A stretch of 64,000 nucleotides of DNA, from NCBI RefSeq assembly GCF_020176715.1, contig NZ_JAIVMF010000011.1, positions 1 through 64,000 on the forward strand. Direction: 5' to 3'. The notes under the pieces are model-generated. The model ran no database searches and was not told the DNA's origin. It was given only the letters and a program-made list of their open reading frames with translations. Source of the DNA: Stappia stellulata. Its GTDB lineage: Bacteria; Pseudomonadota; Alphaproteobacteria; Rhizobiales; Stappiaceae. The translations under genes were made by a program, and so were the position numbers. Each line of letters opens with the position of its first letter. Position 1 is the stretch's first letter. Shown piece after piece: positions 53,350 to 61,837 of the stretch.

Positions 53350-53847
53350 CTACCCTTTCCAGTGCAGGGCGCAGACGAGGGTGAAGAGCCTTCGGGCCGT
53401 CTGCATGTCCACACGTATCTTGCCGTCGAGCCGGTCCATCAGGATCTGGGACCCCTCGTTGTGAACGCCGCGACGGCCCATGTCGATGGCCTCGATCTGG
53501 CTGGGCGTCGCCGTCTTGATCGCCTCGAAGTAGCTCTCGCAGATCATGAAGTAGTCCTTCACGACCTTGCGCAGCGGCGTCAGCGACAGCATGTGCGTGA
53601 CCACCGGCGTGCCGTCCTCGCGCGACACCGCGAAGATCAGGCGTTTCTCGACCAGGGACAGCTTGAGGCGGTAGGGACCGGCTTCGTCCGCGACGGGCTC
53701 GAACTCGTTGTCCTCGATGAGGTCGTAGATGGCGACGGCCCGCTCGTGCTCGATGTCCGGGGTCGACCGCGAGATCGAGCCCTCATCGAGTTCGACCTCG
53801 ACAAGACGCGCGGTTGACCCCCCTGTCGCGTTCTGCGGTGCTGTCAT
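53350..53847 (-). CDS. UPF0262 family protein
   Basis: This 165-residue protein matches UPF0262: [31 protein letters not shown], and [19 protein letters not shown]. The function is unknown; it is conserved between hisD and the LMW phosphatase in Alphaproteobacteria. Confidence 0.88.
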   Translation of the reverse strand: MTAPQNATGGSTARLVEVELDEGSISRSTPDIEHERAVAIYDLIEDNEFEPVADEAGPYRLKLSLVEKRLIFAVSREDGTPVVTHMLSLTPLRKVVKDYFMICESYFEAIKTATPSQIEAIDMGRRGVHNEGSQILMDRLDGKIRVDMQTARRLFTLVCALHWKG

Positions 53848-53953
53848 CCCGTTATCCTGTCAGCTGCGACACCCGAAGCGGCGCGCGATATTGCCTCAAC
53901 ACCTAACGCGCTCCGGGCCTTTTCGACAAGTGCCGAAGCCCCGCACGATCCGG

Positions 53954-55249
53954 CTAGAGATTGAGCCGGATGCCGACGGAGCGGCCGTGCGCCGACAGGC
54001 CCTCGGCTTCGGCCAGCGCCATCGCCGCCGGACCGAGCTGCCGCAGGTTGTCCGCGTTGCAGCGCAGGATCGACGTGCGCTTGACGAAATCGAGCACCGA
54101 AAGTCCCGACGAAAAGCGCGCAGAGCGGGCCGTCGGCAGGACGTGGTTGGACCCGCCGACGTAATCGCCGATGGCCTCCGGCGTGTAGCGGCCGAGAAAC
54201 ACCGCGCCGGCATTGCGGATGCGGTCGAACAGCGCATCGGGATCGGCGACGGCAAGTTCCAGATGCTCCGCCGCGATAGCGTCGATGATCGGCGGCGCCT
54301 CGTCGAGCGACGACACGCAGATGACCGCGCCGAAATCGCGCCAGCTCGGCTCCGCGACATCCTTGCGCGGCAGGACGGCCAGCTGGCGCTCCACCGCCTG
54401 TTCGACGGCGCTCGCGAAGTCGGCGTCGTCGGTGATCAGGATCGACTGCGCGCTGACGTCATGTTCCGCCTGGCTCAAGAGGTCGGCGGCGATCCAGTCC
54501 GGATCGTTCTCGCCGTCCGCCACCACGAGGATCTCGGACGGGCCGGCGATCATGTCGATGCCGACGGTGCCGAACACCCGCCGCTTGGCCGCCGCCACAT
54601 AGGCATTGCCGGGACCGACGATCTTGGAAACGGGCGCAATCGTTTCCGTGCCATGCGCAAGTGCCGCAATCGCCTGCGCGCCGCCGATCCGGTAAATCTC
54701 GCTGACACCGGCGAGATGCGCCGCCGCCAGCACCAGCGGATTGAGCACGCCATCGGGACTCGGCACGCACATGACGACCCGCTCCACGCCAGCGACCTTT
54801 GCCGGCACCGCGTTCATCAGAACGGAGGACGGATAGCTCGCCGTGCCGCCCGGAACATAGAGACCCACCGCCTGGATCGCCGTCCAGCGCGAGCCAAGCT
54901 CTACGCCGATCGCGTCGGTGTAGCGGTCGTCCTTCGGCATCTGGCGTTGGTGATGCGAGGCGATCCGGTCGCGCGCCAGCGTCAGCGCCTCCAGCGTTTC
55001 CGGCGCGATCTTCGCAAGCGCTGCGGCGATCTCCTCCGCCGTCACCGTCAGCTCCGCGACCGAGGCGGCCGGCAGACGGTCGAAGCGTTCCGTATAGGCG
55101 AGAAGGGCTGCATCGCCTTTGGCGCGCACGTCCTCAATAATGTCGCGCACGACCGCATCGACATCGGCGGAGGCCTCCCGCTTGCTGGCGAGAAGGGCCT
55201 GGAAACGATCCTGAAAACCAGGATCGGTGGTGGCGAGGCGAAGGGCCAA
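53954..55249 (-). CDS. hisD: Histidinol dehydrogenase
   Basis: This 431-residue enzyme carries out the last two steps of histidine synthesis, L-histidinol to L-histidine with two NAD. TTG 55249 is the likely start, with GGGAGA upstream. Family features include VPGGTASYPSSVLMNAVPA, SEIYRIGGAQAIAALAHGT, the zinc/active region LLSQAEHDVSAQS and SNHVLPTARSARFSSGL. It is full length. Confidence 0.95.
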   Translation of the reverse strand: MALRLATTDPGFQDRFQALLASKREASADVDAVVRDIIEDVRAKGDAALLAYTERFDRLPAASVAELTVTAEEIAAALAKIAPETLEALTLARDRIASHHQRQMPKDDRYTDAIGVELGSRWTAIQAVGLYVPGGTASYPSSVLMNAVPAKVAGVERVVMCVPSPDGVLNPLVLAAAHLAGVSEIYRIGGAQAIAALAHGTETIAPVSKIVGPGNAYVAAAKRRVFGTVGIDMIAGPSEILVVADGENDPDWIAADLLSQAEHDVSAQSILITDDADFASAVEQAVERQLAVLPRKDVAEPSWRDFGAVICVSSLDEAPPIIDAIAAEHLELAVADPDALFDRIRNAGAVFLGRYTPEAIGDYVGGSNHVLPTARSARFSSGLSVLDFVKRTSILRCNADNLRQLGPAAMALAEAEGLSAHGRSVGIRLNL

Positions 55250-55304
55250 GGGTATCTCCCGAACTCACTGTCGAAGGGGGCGTTGCGTCTTGGGTCAGTT
55301 GGGG

Positions 55305-55742
55305 TCAGTCGAGCGCGTGATGCGGCTTGTTGTCGGTCGCCCAGGCCGCACCCAGATCGGCAAGCTGCGCCTCAATGCATTCCACCTCGAAGGACAGGGT
55401 GCCACCGCCGGCAAAAAGCAGGTTGATCCGGCCCGCCGGAGCCTCCCCTTCCTCGAACTCCACCGCCAGCAGGGACAGCACGGCGTCCTTGGCATCCTGG
55501 CGGATGTTGCGCGACTTCAGATCGCTGACGCGCGCGAAGGACAGCGCCGCGCGCCGGCGCTCATGCTTTCGCCCGCGCTTGCCGTCTTCCACATCCCAGG
55601 CGAAGCGGTTCATGGTCACGACGAGGTGCCGGTCGGAGGGAAAGAAACGAATATCCCCGACCTTCAGCACCGCATCCTGCACCTGCGCGGAAATCACCGC
55701 CAGATCGTCCGGGTCGAGCGCGGCGAGTTTCAACTGCTCCAT
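55305..55742 (-). CDS. DUF2948 family protein
   Basis: This 145-residue protein starts at ATG 55742 inside a longer open frame. The pattern LAALDPDDLAVISAQVQDAV, RHLVVTMNRFAWD and the C-terminal LDLGAAW-type region match DUF2948, which sits before hisD in Alphaproteobacteria. Function unknown. Confidence 0.85.
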   Translation of the reverse strand: MEQLKLAALDPDDLAVISAQVQDAVLKVGDIRFFPSDRHLVVTMNRFAWDVEDGKRGRKHERRRAALSFARVSDLKSRNIRQDAKDAVLSLLAVEFEEGEAPAGRINLLFAGGGTLSFEVECIEAQLADLGAAWATDNKPHHALD

Positions 55743-55961
55743 TGATGGATCGTCTCCAGCCAAAGTGTCTTGGTCTCGGGTCAAGCGCGGCACTTGCCGC
55801 GAAGTCCGGCATAGACGTAATGGTTTCCCGCCGCAAGGCAACCTCCCGCCGTACCCGGTTCGGCCAGCCGTCGCGATCCGATAGACCGCCCATGCCGTAA
55901 GCCCCGTTGACCCTCGCCTGCCGCAACGCCCCACCATACCTACTTGCAAGGACTTCGTTCC

Positions 55962-56939
55962 ATGGTTTCAACTCCCGCGCCAACTGTCGCCGTGATCGGT
56001 GCCGGCATCGCCGGGCTTGCCTGCGCCTCCAGACTGGCGGCGGCAGGCATGACCCCGGTCGTTTTCGACAAGTCGCGGGGGCTCGGCGGGCGGATCGCGA
56101 CCCGGCGCGGGCCCGACGGACTGACGTTCGACCACGGCGCGCAATTCGCGACCGCGCGCGGCCCTGCCTTCTCGGCCTATATGCGCGGCGCCGTCGCGGG
56201 CGGTGCCGCCGCAGGCTGGGACCTCCCCGACGGAGCCAGTGGCGACCGGCGCTATGTCGGGACGCCCGGCATGTCGTCGCTGGTGCGTCCGCTCGCCGAA
56301 GGGCTGGAGATCCGCGGGCAGCACACGCTGACAAAGATCGAGCGCACGCAGGACGGCTGGCAACTCGCATTCGCCGAAACCGGACAAACGATGGTCGCCG
56401 ACCGTGTCGCACTGTGTGTGCCCGCCCCCCAGGCCAGCGCCCTGCTCTCTGCGTTTCCGCAGGCAGTTAGCGCGCTGTCCAGGGTTGACGTCGCTCCCTG
56501 CTGGGCGGTGATGATCGCCCTTGATGACGTGCCGGCGCCGGGCGCGCTCCCGGATACCGGACAGATTGCTGACAGCCCGATCGCGTGGATCGCCCCGGAA
56601 GCCTCCAAACCGTACCGCGTTGCCGAACCGGCGCGCCTCGTGCTCCATGCCAGCCCCGAGTGGAGCCGGGACAATCTGGAACGTCCCGCCGAAGAGGTCG
56701 CCCGGCTGCTTCTCGACGCTCTGAACAGCCTGTCGAAAGGTTCCCTCCCCGCGACGACGCACGTTGCCGCCCATCGCTGGCGTTATGCCAAGACGCAGGT
56801 GCCGCTCGGCCGGCCGTTTCTGGACATCGCCGACGGCACGCTGCTGGCGGGCGGCGACTGGTGTCTGGGCGCGCGCGTCGAATGCGGGTTCGACAGCGGC
56901 GTTTCACTGGCGGACCGGATCCTGCACGACATCGGCTGA
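55962..56939 (+). CDS. FAD-dependent oxidoreductase (renalase/amine oxidase-like)
   Basis: This 325-residue protein starts at ATG 55962. The N-terminal dinucleotide-binding motif VIGAGIAGLACASRLAAAG is followed by DKSRGLGGRIATRR and DHGAQFATARG, the pattern of bacterial renalase-like proteins. The C-terminal GDWCLGARVECGFDSG closes the FAD site. The substrate is unknown. Confidence 0.8.
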   Translation: MVSTPAPTVAVIGAGIAGLACASRLAAAGMTPVVFDKSRGLGGRIATRRGPDGLTFDHGAQFATARGPAFSAYMRGAVAGGAAAGWDLPDGASGDRRYVGTPGMSSLVRPLAEGLEIRGQHTLTKIERTQDGWQLAFAETGQTMVADRVALCVPAPQASALLSAFPQAVSALSRVDVAPCWAVMIALDDVPAPGALPDTGQIADSPIAWIAPEASKPYRVAEPARLVLHASPEWSRDNLERPAEEVARLLLDALNSLSKGSLPATTHVAAHRWRYAKTQVPLGRPFLDIADGTLLAGGDWCLGARVECGFDSGVSLADRILHDIG

Positions 56940-57254
56940 TCCTGAAGAGCGGCAACGCACCGTTCCTGCGGACAGGCAACGACGACGCACAGGGTCGGAA
57001 GCTCTCGGCTGCGCAACACACACTTGCACGACGGCCGCATTTTCGCGCAATTTCCCGGAGATGATTCTTCGCTGGCATTCTGCGGACCGGATCGACCCCA
57101 CCGGGTTCCGGGCCAACGGATCGCATATCGAAAACAGCCGGGTTTTGGGCATCGTTCGCGACTGTGTCATGCTCACCGGATAGGTTCCGCCCGCCGCTGC
57201 TGACGCCGGCGTGGTCCTGCGGGACGCCCGCCAAGACGATGAGGTCCGCACTTA
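56940..57254. other. Gene-free region before the pseudaminic acid operon
   Basis: This 315-base gap holds no gene I can support. It should contain the promoter of pseC. I see no clear sigma-54 or sigma-28 element, and no terminator for the oxidoreductase gene. Confidence 0.45.
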
Positions 57255-58418
57255 ATGGAATTCGTTCCCTACGGCCGCCAGTCAATCGATCAGGCAGACA
57301 TCGACGCCGTCGTCGAGGTCCTGCGCTCCGACTTCCTGACGCAGGGGCCTGCGGTCCCCCGCTTCGAACAGACGCTCGCCAATGCGGTCGGTGCCGATCA
57401 TTGCATCGCGGTCAGTTCGGCAACCGCTGCGCTCCACATCGCCTGCCTTGCGCTCGACGTCGGCCCCGGCGACCTCGTCTGGACGTCGCCGATCTCCTTC
57501 GTGGCCTCGTCGAACGCCGCACTCTATTGCGGTGCGGATGTGGATTTCGTCGACATCTGCCCGGAGACCTACAACATGAGCGCATCGGCGCTCGAGGCGA
57601 AGCTCGAAGAGGCGAAGGCCGAGGGCCGTTTGCCCAAGGTCGTCATCCCGGTGCATCTGTGCGGCCTGCCCTGCGACATGGCGGCAATCGGCGCGCTGGC
57701 CAGAACCTACGGCTTCAAGGTGATCGAGGATGCAAGCCATGCCGTCGGCGGGCATGACGGCAATGCTCCGGTGGGCGCCTGCGCCCATTCCGACATCACG
57801 GTGTTCTCGTTCCATCCGGTGAAGATCATCACGACAGGCGAAGGCGGCGCCGCCACGACGCAGGACGCCGAACTCGCGCAACGCTTGATGCTGCTGCGCT
57901 CACACGGCATCACGCGGGACGAGGCCCTGATGACCAAGGCGCCGGACGGTCCCTGGTACTACCAGCAGGTCGACCTCGGCTTCAATTACCGCATCACCGA
58001 CATGCAGGCGGCCCTCGGCCTCTCCCAGCTCACCCGGCTCGAGGACTTCGTCAGCCGGCGTCACGAGCTTGCCGACCGCTACGACGAAAAGCTGTCCGCC
58101 CTGCCGCTCATTTTGCCGAAGCGGTCGGCGCGGACCCGTTCGGCGCTGCATCTCTATGTCGTTCAGCTGAGGGACGACCGGCACGTGGCCAAGCACCGGC
58201 AGATCTTCGAGGCGCTGCGTGCCAGCGGGATCGGCGTCAACCTGCACTATATCCCGATCTATCTGCAGCCCTATTACAAGAAACTCGGCTTTCGGCCCGG
58301 ACACTGCCCGCAGGCCGAGGATTATTACGCACGCTCGATCTCGATCCCGATGTTCCACGGCATGACCCTTGACCAGCAGGACCGGGTTATCGCAGCGCTT
58401 GCGGATGCGCTTGCATGA
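57255..58418 (+). CDS. pseC: PseC, UDP-4-amino-sugar aminotransferase of pseudaminic acid synthesis
   Basis: This 387-residue DegT/DnrJ/EryC1-type PLP enzyme adds the 4-amino group to the 4-keto-6-deoxy sugar made by PseB. The internal-aldimine Lys is K190 in FSFHPVKIITTGEGG. The N-terminus PYGRQSIDQADIDAVVEVL matches PseC. It overlaps pseF by four bases. No pseB precedes it. Confidence 0.92.
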   Translation: MEFVPYGRQSIDQADIDAVVEVLRSDFLTQGPAVPRFEQTLANAVGADHCIAVSSATAALHIACLALDVGPGDLVWTSPISFVASSNAALYCGADVDFVDICPETYNMSASALEAKLEEAKAEGRLPKVVIPVHLCGLPCDMAAIGALARTYGFKVIEDASHAVGGHDGNAPVGACAHSDITVFSFHPVKIITTGEGGAATTQDAELAQRLMLLRSHGITRDEALMTKAPDGPWYYQQVDLGFNYRITDMQAALGLSQLTRLEDFVSRRHELADRYDEKLSALPLILPKRSARTRSALHLYVVQLRDDRHVAKHRQIFEALRASGIGVNLHYIPIYLQPYYKKLGFRPGHCPQAEDYYARSISIPMFHGMTLDQQDRVIAALADALA

Positions 58419-59113
58419 ATGTCTGCGTAATTCCCGCAAGGGGCGGCTCCAAGCGGATCCCGCGCAAGAACATCCGTGCGTTTCACGGCGTGCCGATGAT
58501 CGCGCGTTCCATCGCCACAGCACTGGCGAGCAGCAACGTCGATCGCGTCATCGTCTCGACCGACGACGCGGAGATCGCCGATGTCGCACGCGCAGCCGGT
58601 GCCGAGGTGCCGTTCATGCGCCCGGCCGACCTCTCCGACGACATGACCGGAACGCTTCCCGTTCTCGTCGACGCGCTCGAGCGGATCGAGGCGGAAAGCG
58701 CAGAGCGGGTGGACGCGCTGCTGTGCCTCTATGCGACCGCGCCCTTTGTCCGCCCGGTGGATCTGGACAGGGCCTGGGATCAGCTTGTCGACAGCAAAGC
58801 GGATTATGTCTTCGCCGGCGTGGAATTTGCCTACCCGATCCAGCGGGCGCTCAGGAAGACCGGCGACCGGGTCGCGCTCTTCCATCCCGAACACACCGCG
58901 ACCCGCTCGCAGGACCTGGAACCCGCCTATCACGATTCCGGCCAGTTCTACTGGTGCCGGCCAGAGGCGCTGCGGGCCGGACGGCCGCTGCTGGGGCCGA
59001 CGGCTGCAATCTACCCGGTCGACCGCGCAAGGGCGCAGGACATCGATACGCCCGACGACTGGGCCTTCGCAGAAAAGCTCTTCCGGCTGCTCCAGCAGGA
59101 CGAGGGGTCGTGA
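58415..59113 (+). CDS. pseF: PseF, pseudaminic acid cytidylyltransferase
   Basis: This 232-residue CMP-sugar synthetase activates pseudaminic acid with CTP. The nucleotide-binding motif IPARGGSKRIPRKNI is at the N-terminus, followed by STDDAEIADVARAAGA and the Pse-specific LYATAPFV. It overlaps pseC (ATGA) and the next gene (GTGA). Confidence 0.92.
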   Translation: MNVCVIPARGGSKRIPRKNIRAFHGVPMIARSIATALASSNVDRVIVSTDDAEIADVARAAGAEVPFMRPADLSDDMTGTLPVLVDALERIEAESAERVDALLCLYATAPFVRPVDLDRAWDQLVDSKADYVFAGVEFAYPIQRALRKTGDRVALFHPEHTATRSQDLEPAYHDSGQFYWCRPEALRAGRPLLGPTAAIYPVDRARAQDIDTPDDWAFAEKLFRLLQQDEGS

Positions 59114-60732
59114 GGTTACCAACGGCCCTTTTCCGCGTCGACGGTTCGGCCCGCATGGGCACCGGCCACGTCATGCGCTGCCTGACCCTGGCGGATGCCC
59201 TGGCGCGCCGGGGCTTCCGCGCGACCTTCGTCAGCCGCACCTTGCATCCGGGTCTTGCCGATCTCCTTCGTCGGGCCGGACACGACGTGCACCTGTTGCC
59301 CGCAGACGGTTCAGCACCCCTGCCCGAGCAGGGCGACTACGGTCTCTGGCTCGGCACCACGCAGGCGCATGATGCGGAAGCGACATGCGCATGGGCGCGG
59401 GCAACGGATCTTGGCGCCCCCGCCTTGCTCGTCGTCGACCATTATGGCCTCGATCGGGAATGGGAAGAGATCGTGCGGGCAGAATTTCCGGGCGTTGCGA
59501 TGCTGTGCATCGACGACCTCGACCGTCCCCACGTCGGCGATGTGGTGGTCGATTCGACGCTTTCAAAGAGCGCCGACGCCTATCGCGGGCGGGTGCCCGA
59601 TGGCTGTACGTGCCTTGTTGGGGCGGAGTTCGCGCTGCTGCGACCGGATTTTGCCGAACTGCGCCCGCAAACCCTTGCCGCTCGTGACGCCGCCTATGCG
59701 CAAGGCCGGCCCGCGCGCCACGTGCTGATCAACATGGGCGGGGCGGACCAGCCGGACGCGACCGGCTGGGTGATCGACGGCCTGGCCCCGCTTGCGCAAG
59801 CGCACGGGTTGACGCTGCATGTCCTCGTCGGCGCCGCCTATCCGCATGGGGCCCGGCTGGAGGAACGCCGTGCAGCCTTTGGCCCCCGGCTTGAAATCCA
59901 TCGCGACATCCGCGACATGGCAGGCTTCCTGTCGCGAATGAACCTTGCCGTCGGCGCGGCCGGCTCATCGGCCTGGGAGCGCTGCTGCCTCGGCCTGCCG
60001 AGCGTCATGCTCGTGATCGCGGACAATCAAAGAGGCGTGGCGCGCGCGCTCGCCGACACGGGAGCCGCGATCGACGGCGGCATTTTCGACCCGCAGGTCG
60101 ATCCGGCAAGCTGGGGACGAGAGATCGTTGAACCGCTTCTGCCATCCGATCAACTCGCTTCCTTGAGCATGACGGCACGCAAGCTGGTCGACGGACAGGG
60201 CGTGATCCGAGCGATCTCGGCCGGACTTGCTCCGCGCATACGCTCCGGCCATCTTGCCCTCAGGCCGGCGCGGATGGAGGACGCCCGCTTGATGCATGAG
60301 TGGCAGAGCGACCCTGCGACCCGCCGTTTTGCCGTGAACCCAGCCGTGCCCGCGTGGAAAGATCATCTGAATTGGCTCGAGCAGAAGCTTTCCGATGACG
60401 ACTGCAGCTTCTACATCGCCGAAGCAGATGGCATTGCGGCCGGCATCGTGCGTCTCGACAAGAGCGATTGCCCCGCCCCGGCCGGAACGCCGTCCCATCG
60501 CTGTCGAGAGGTCTCAATCGTGACCGCACCGGAGTTTTACGGGTGCGGCGTGGCACTGCGCGCGTTGCAAGAACTGCAACGCCGACATCCCCAGGAAATC
60601 CAGATAGCCCGTATCTTGCCAGGAAATACGGCATCGCATAGCCTCTTCGCAAAGGCAGGCTATCGTCCCTTTGCGCCAGATCTGTTCTTCTGGTCCCCGG
60701 TTGAAATATCCCAACGCAGTGAGCGAGAGTAG
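59110..60732 (+). CDS. pseG: PseG-PseH fusion: UDP-sugar hydrolase plus N-acetyltransferase
   Basis: GTG 59110 overlaps the pseF stop, with GAGGGG upstream, giving 540 residues. Residues 1 to about 350 are PseG: FRVDGSARMGTGHVMRC with the catalytic-site His (H20), and NMGGADQPDATGWVIDGL and AAGSSAWERCCLGLPS of the GT-B-like fold. It removes UDP from the diacetamido sugar. Residues about 375-535 are a GNAT domain (LALRPARMEDARLMHEWQSD; EVSIVTAPEFYGCGVALRAL) equivalent to PseH, which acetylates the 4-amino group. Two consecutive steps of the pathway are thus joined in one protein, with no separate pseH in the operon. Confidence 0.88.
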   Translation: MRLPTALFRVDGSARMGTGHVMRCLTLADALARRGFRATFVSRTLHPGLADLLRRAGHDVHLLPADGSAPLPEQGDYGLWLGTTQAHDAEATCAWARATDLGAPALLVVDHYGLDREWEEIVRAEFPGVAMLCIDDLDRPHVGDVVVDSTLSKSADAYRGRVPDGCTCLVGAEFALLRPDFAELRPQTLAARDAAYAQGRPARHVLINMGGADQPDATGWVIDGLAPLAQAHGLTLHVLVGAAYPHGARLEERRAAFGPRLEIHRDIRDMAGFLSRMNLAVGAAGSSAWERCCLGLPSVMLVIADNQRGVARALADTGAAIDGGIFDPQVDPASWGREIVEPLLPSDQLASLSMTARKLVDGQGVIRAISAGLAPRIRSGHLALRPARMEDARLMHEWQSDPATRRFAVNPAVPAWKDHLNWLEQKLSDDDCSFYIAEADGIAAGIVRLDKSDCPAPAGTPSHRCREVSIVTAPEFYGCGVALRALQELQRRHPQEIQIARILPGNTASHSLFAKAGYRPFAPDLFFWSPVEISQRSERE

Positions 60733-60734
60733 AA

Positions 60735-61790
60735 ATGGCCCAGCCGATCAGGATCGGAACCCGTGTCATCGGACAGGATGCCGAGCCTTTCGTCATCGCC
60801 GAGATGTCGGGCAATCACAACGGCTCCAAGGAGCGCGCGCTCGAGATCGTCCGGCAGGCGGCGCAATGCGGCGTCGACTGCCTGAAGTTCCAGACCTACA
60901 CGGCGGATACGATCACGCTGGACAGCCGGCGGCCCGATTTCATGATCGACGATCCGCAGAGCCTGTGGAACGGACGGCAACTCCACGACCTTTACAAGGA
61001 AGCGCATACGCCCTGGGAATGGCATGCGGACCTCTTTGCGGCGGCGGCCGAGTTCGGCGTTCTCGCCTTTTCCACGCCGTTCGATGAAAGCGCGGTCGAC
61101 TTCCTCGACAGCCTAGGCGTGCCGATGTTCAAGATCGCGTCCTTCGAGATGACGCATCTGCCGCTGATCGCAAAGGCGGCCCGCACCGGCAAGCCGATGA
61201 TCATGTCCACCGGCATGGCGAGCGAAGAGGAAATCGGCGAGGCCGTGGCGACTGCGCGCGACGCCGGTGCACGCGACATCGTGCTCCTCAAGTGCACCAG
61301 CCAGTATCCGGCCAACGCATCGGACGCCAATCTGCTGACCATCCCCGACATGGCGCGGCGTTTCGGCGTGCAGGTGGGCCTGTCGGACCATACGCCGGGC
61401 ACCGGCGTCGCGGTCGCCTCGGTGGTGCACGGCGCCACGGTGATCGAAAAGCACTTCACCCTGGACAGGAAAGACGGCGGCGTGGACTCCTCCTTCTCTC
61501 TGGAGCCCTGGGAGATGCGCCTGCTCAAGGAAGAGACGACCCGCGCCTGGCACGCGACCGGAGAGGTCCGCTATGGCGGCACGAAGAACGAGGATGGATC
61601 ACGCCCCTTCCGCCAGTCGATCTATCCGAGCCGGGACATCGCGAAAGGCACGCTCTTCAGCCGCGACAATCTGAAGATCTGCCGGCCCGGCTACAGCCTG
61701 GCGCCACGCCACTTCGAGGCGCTTCTTGGCCGCACGGCCCACCGTGATATCAAGGCGGGTGAGCGCCTGAGCGAAGCGGACCTTGGCTGA
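60735..61790 (+). CDS. pseI: PseI, pseudaminic acid synthase
   Basis: This 351-residue NeuB-family enzyme condenses the 6-deoxy-altrose derivative with phosphoenolpyruvate. The barrel domain has VIAEMSGNHNGSKERALEIV, LKCTSQYPANASDANL and LSDHTPGTG. The C-terminal SAF (antifreeze-like) domain is SIYPSRDIAKGTLFSRDNLK onward. It starts two bases after the pseGH stop. Confidence 0.93.
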   Translation: MAQPIRIGTRVIGQDAEPFVIAEMSGNHNGSKERALEIVRQAAQCGVDCLKFQTYTADTITLDSRRPDFMIDDPQSLWNGRQLHDLYKEAHTPWEWHADLFAAAAEFGVLAFSTPFDESAVDFLDSLGVPMFKIASFEMTHLPLIAKAARTGKPMIMSTGMASEEEIGEAVATARDAGARDIVLLKCTSQYPANASDANLLTIPDMARRFGVQVGLSDHTPGTGVAVASVVHGATVIEKHFTLDRKDGGVDSSFSLEPWEMRLLKEETTRAWHATGEVRYGGTKNEDGSRPFRQSIYPSRDIAKGTLFSRDNLKICRPGYSLAPRHFEALLGRTAHRDIKAGERLSEADLG

Positions 61791-61837
61791 GGCGAGCCCT
61801 CCTTTATTTGCGACAACACAACGAAAAGAGATCATTT

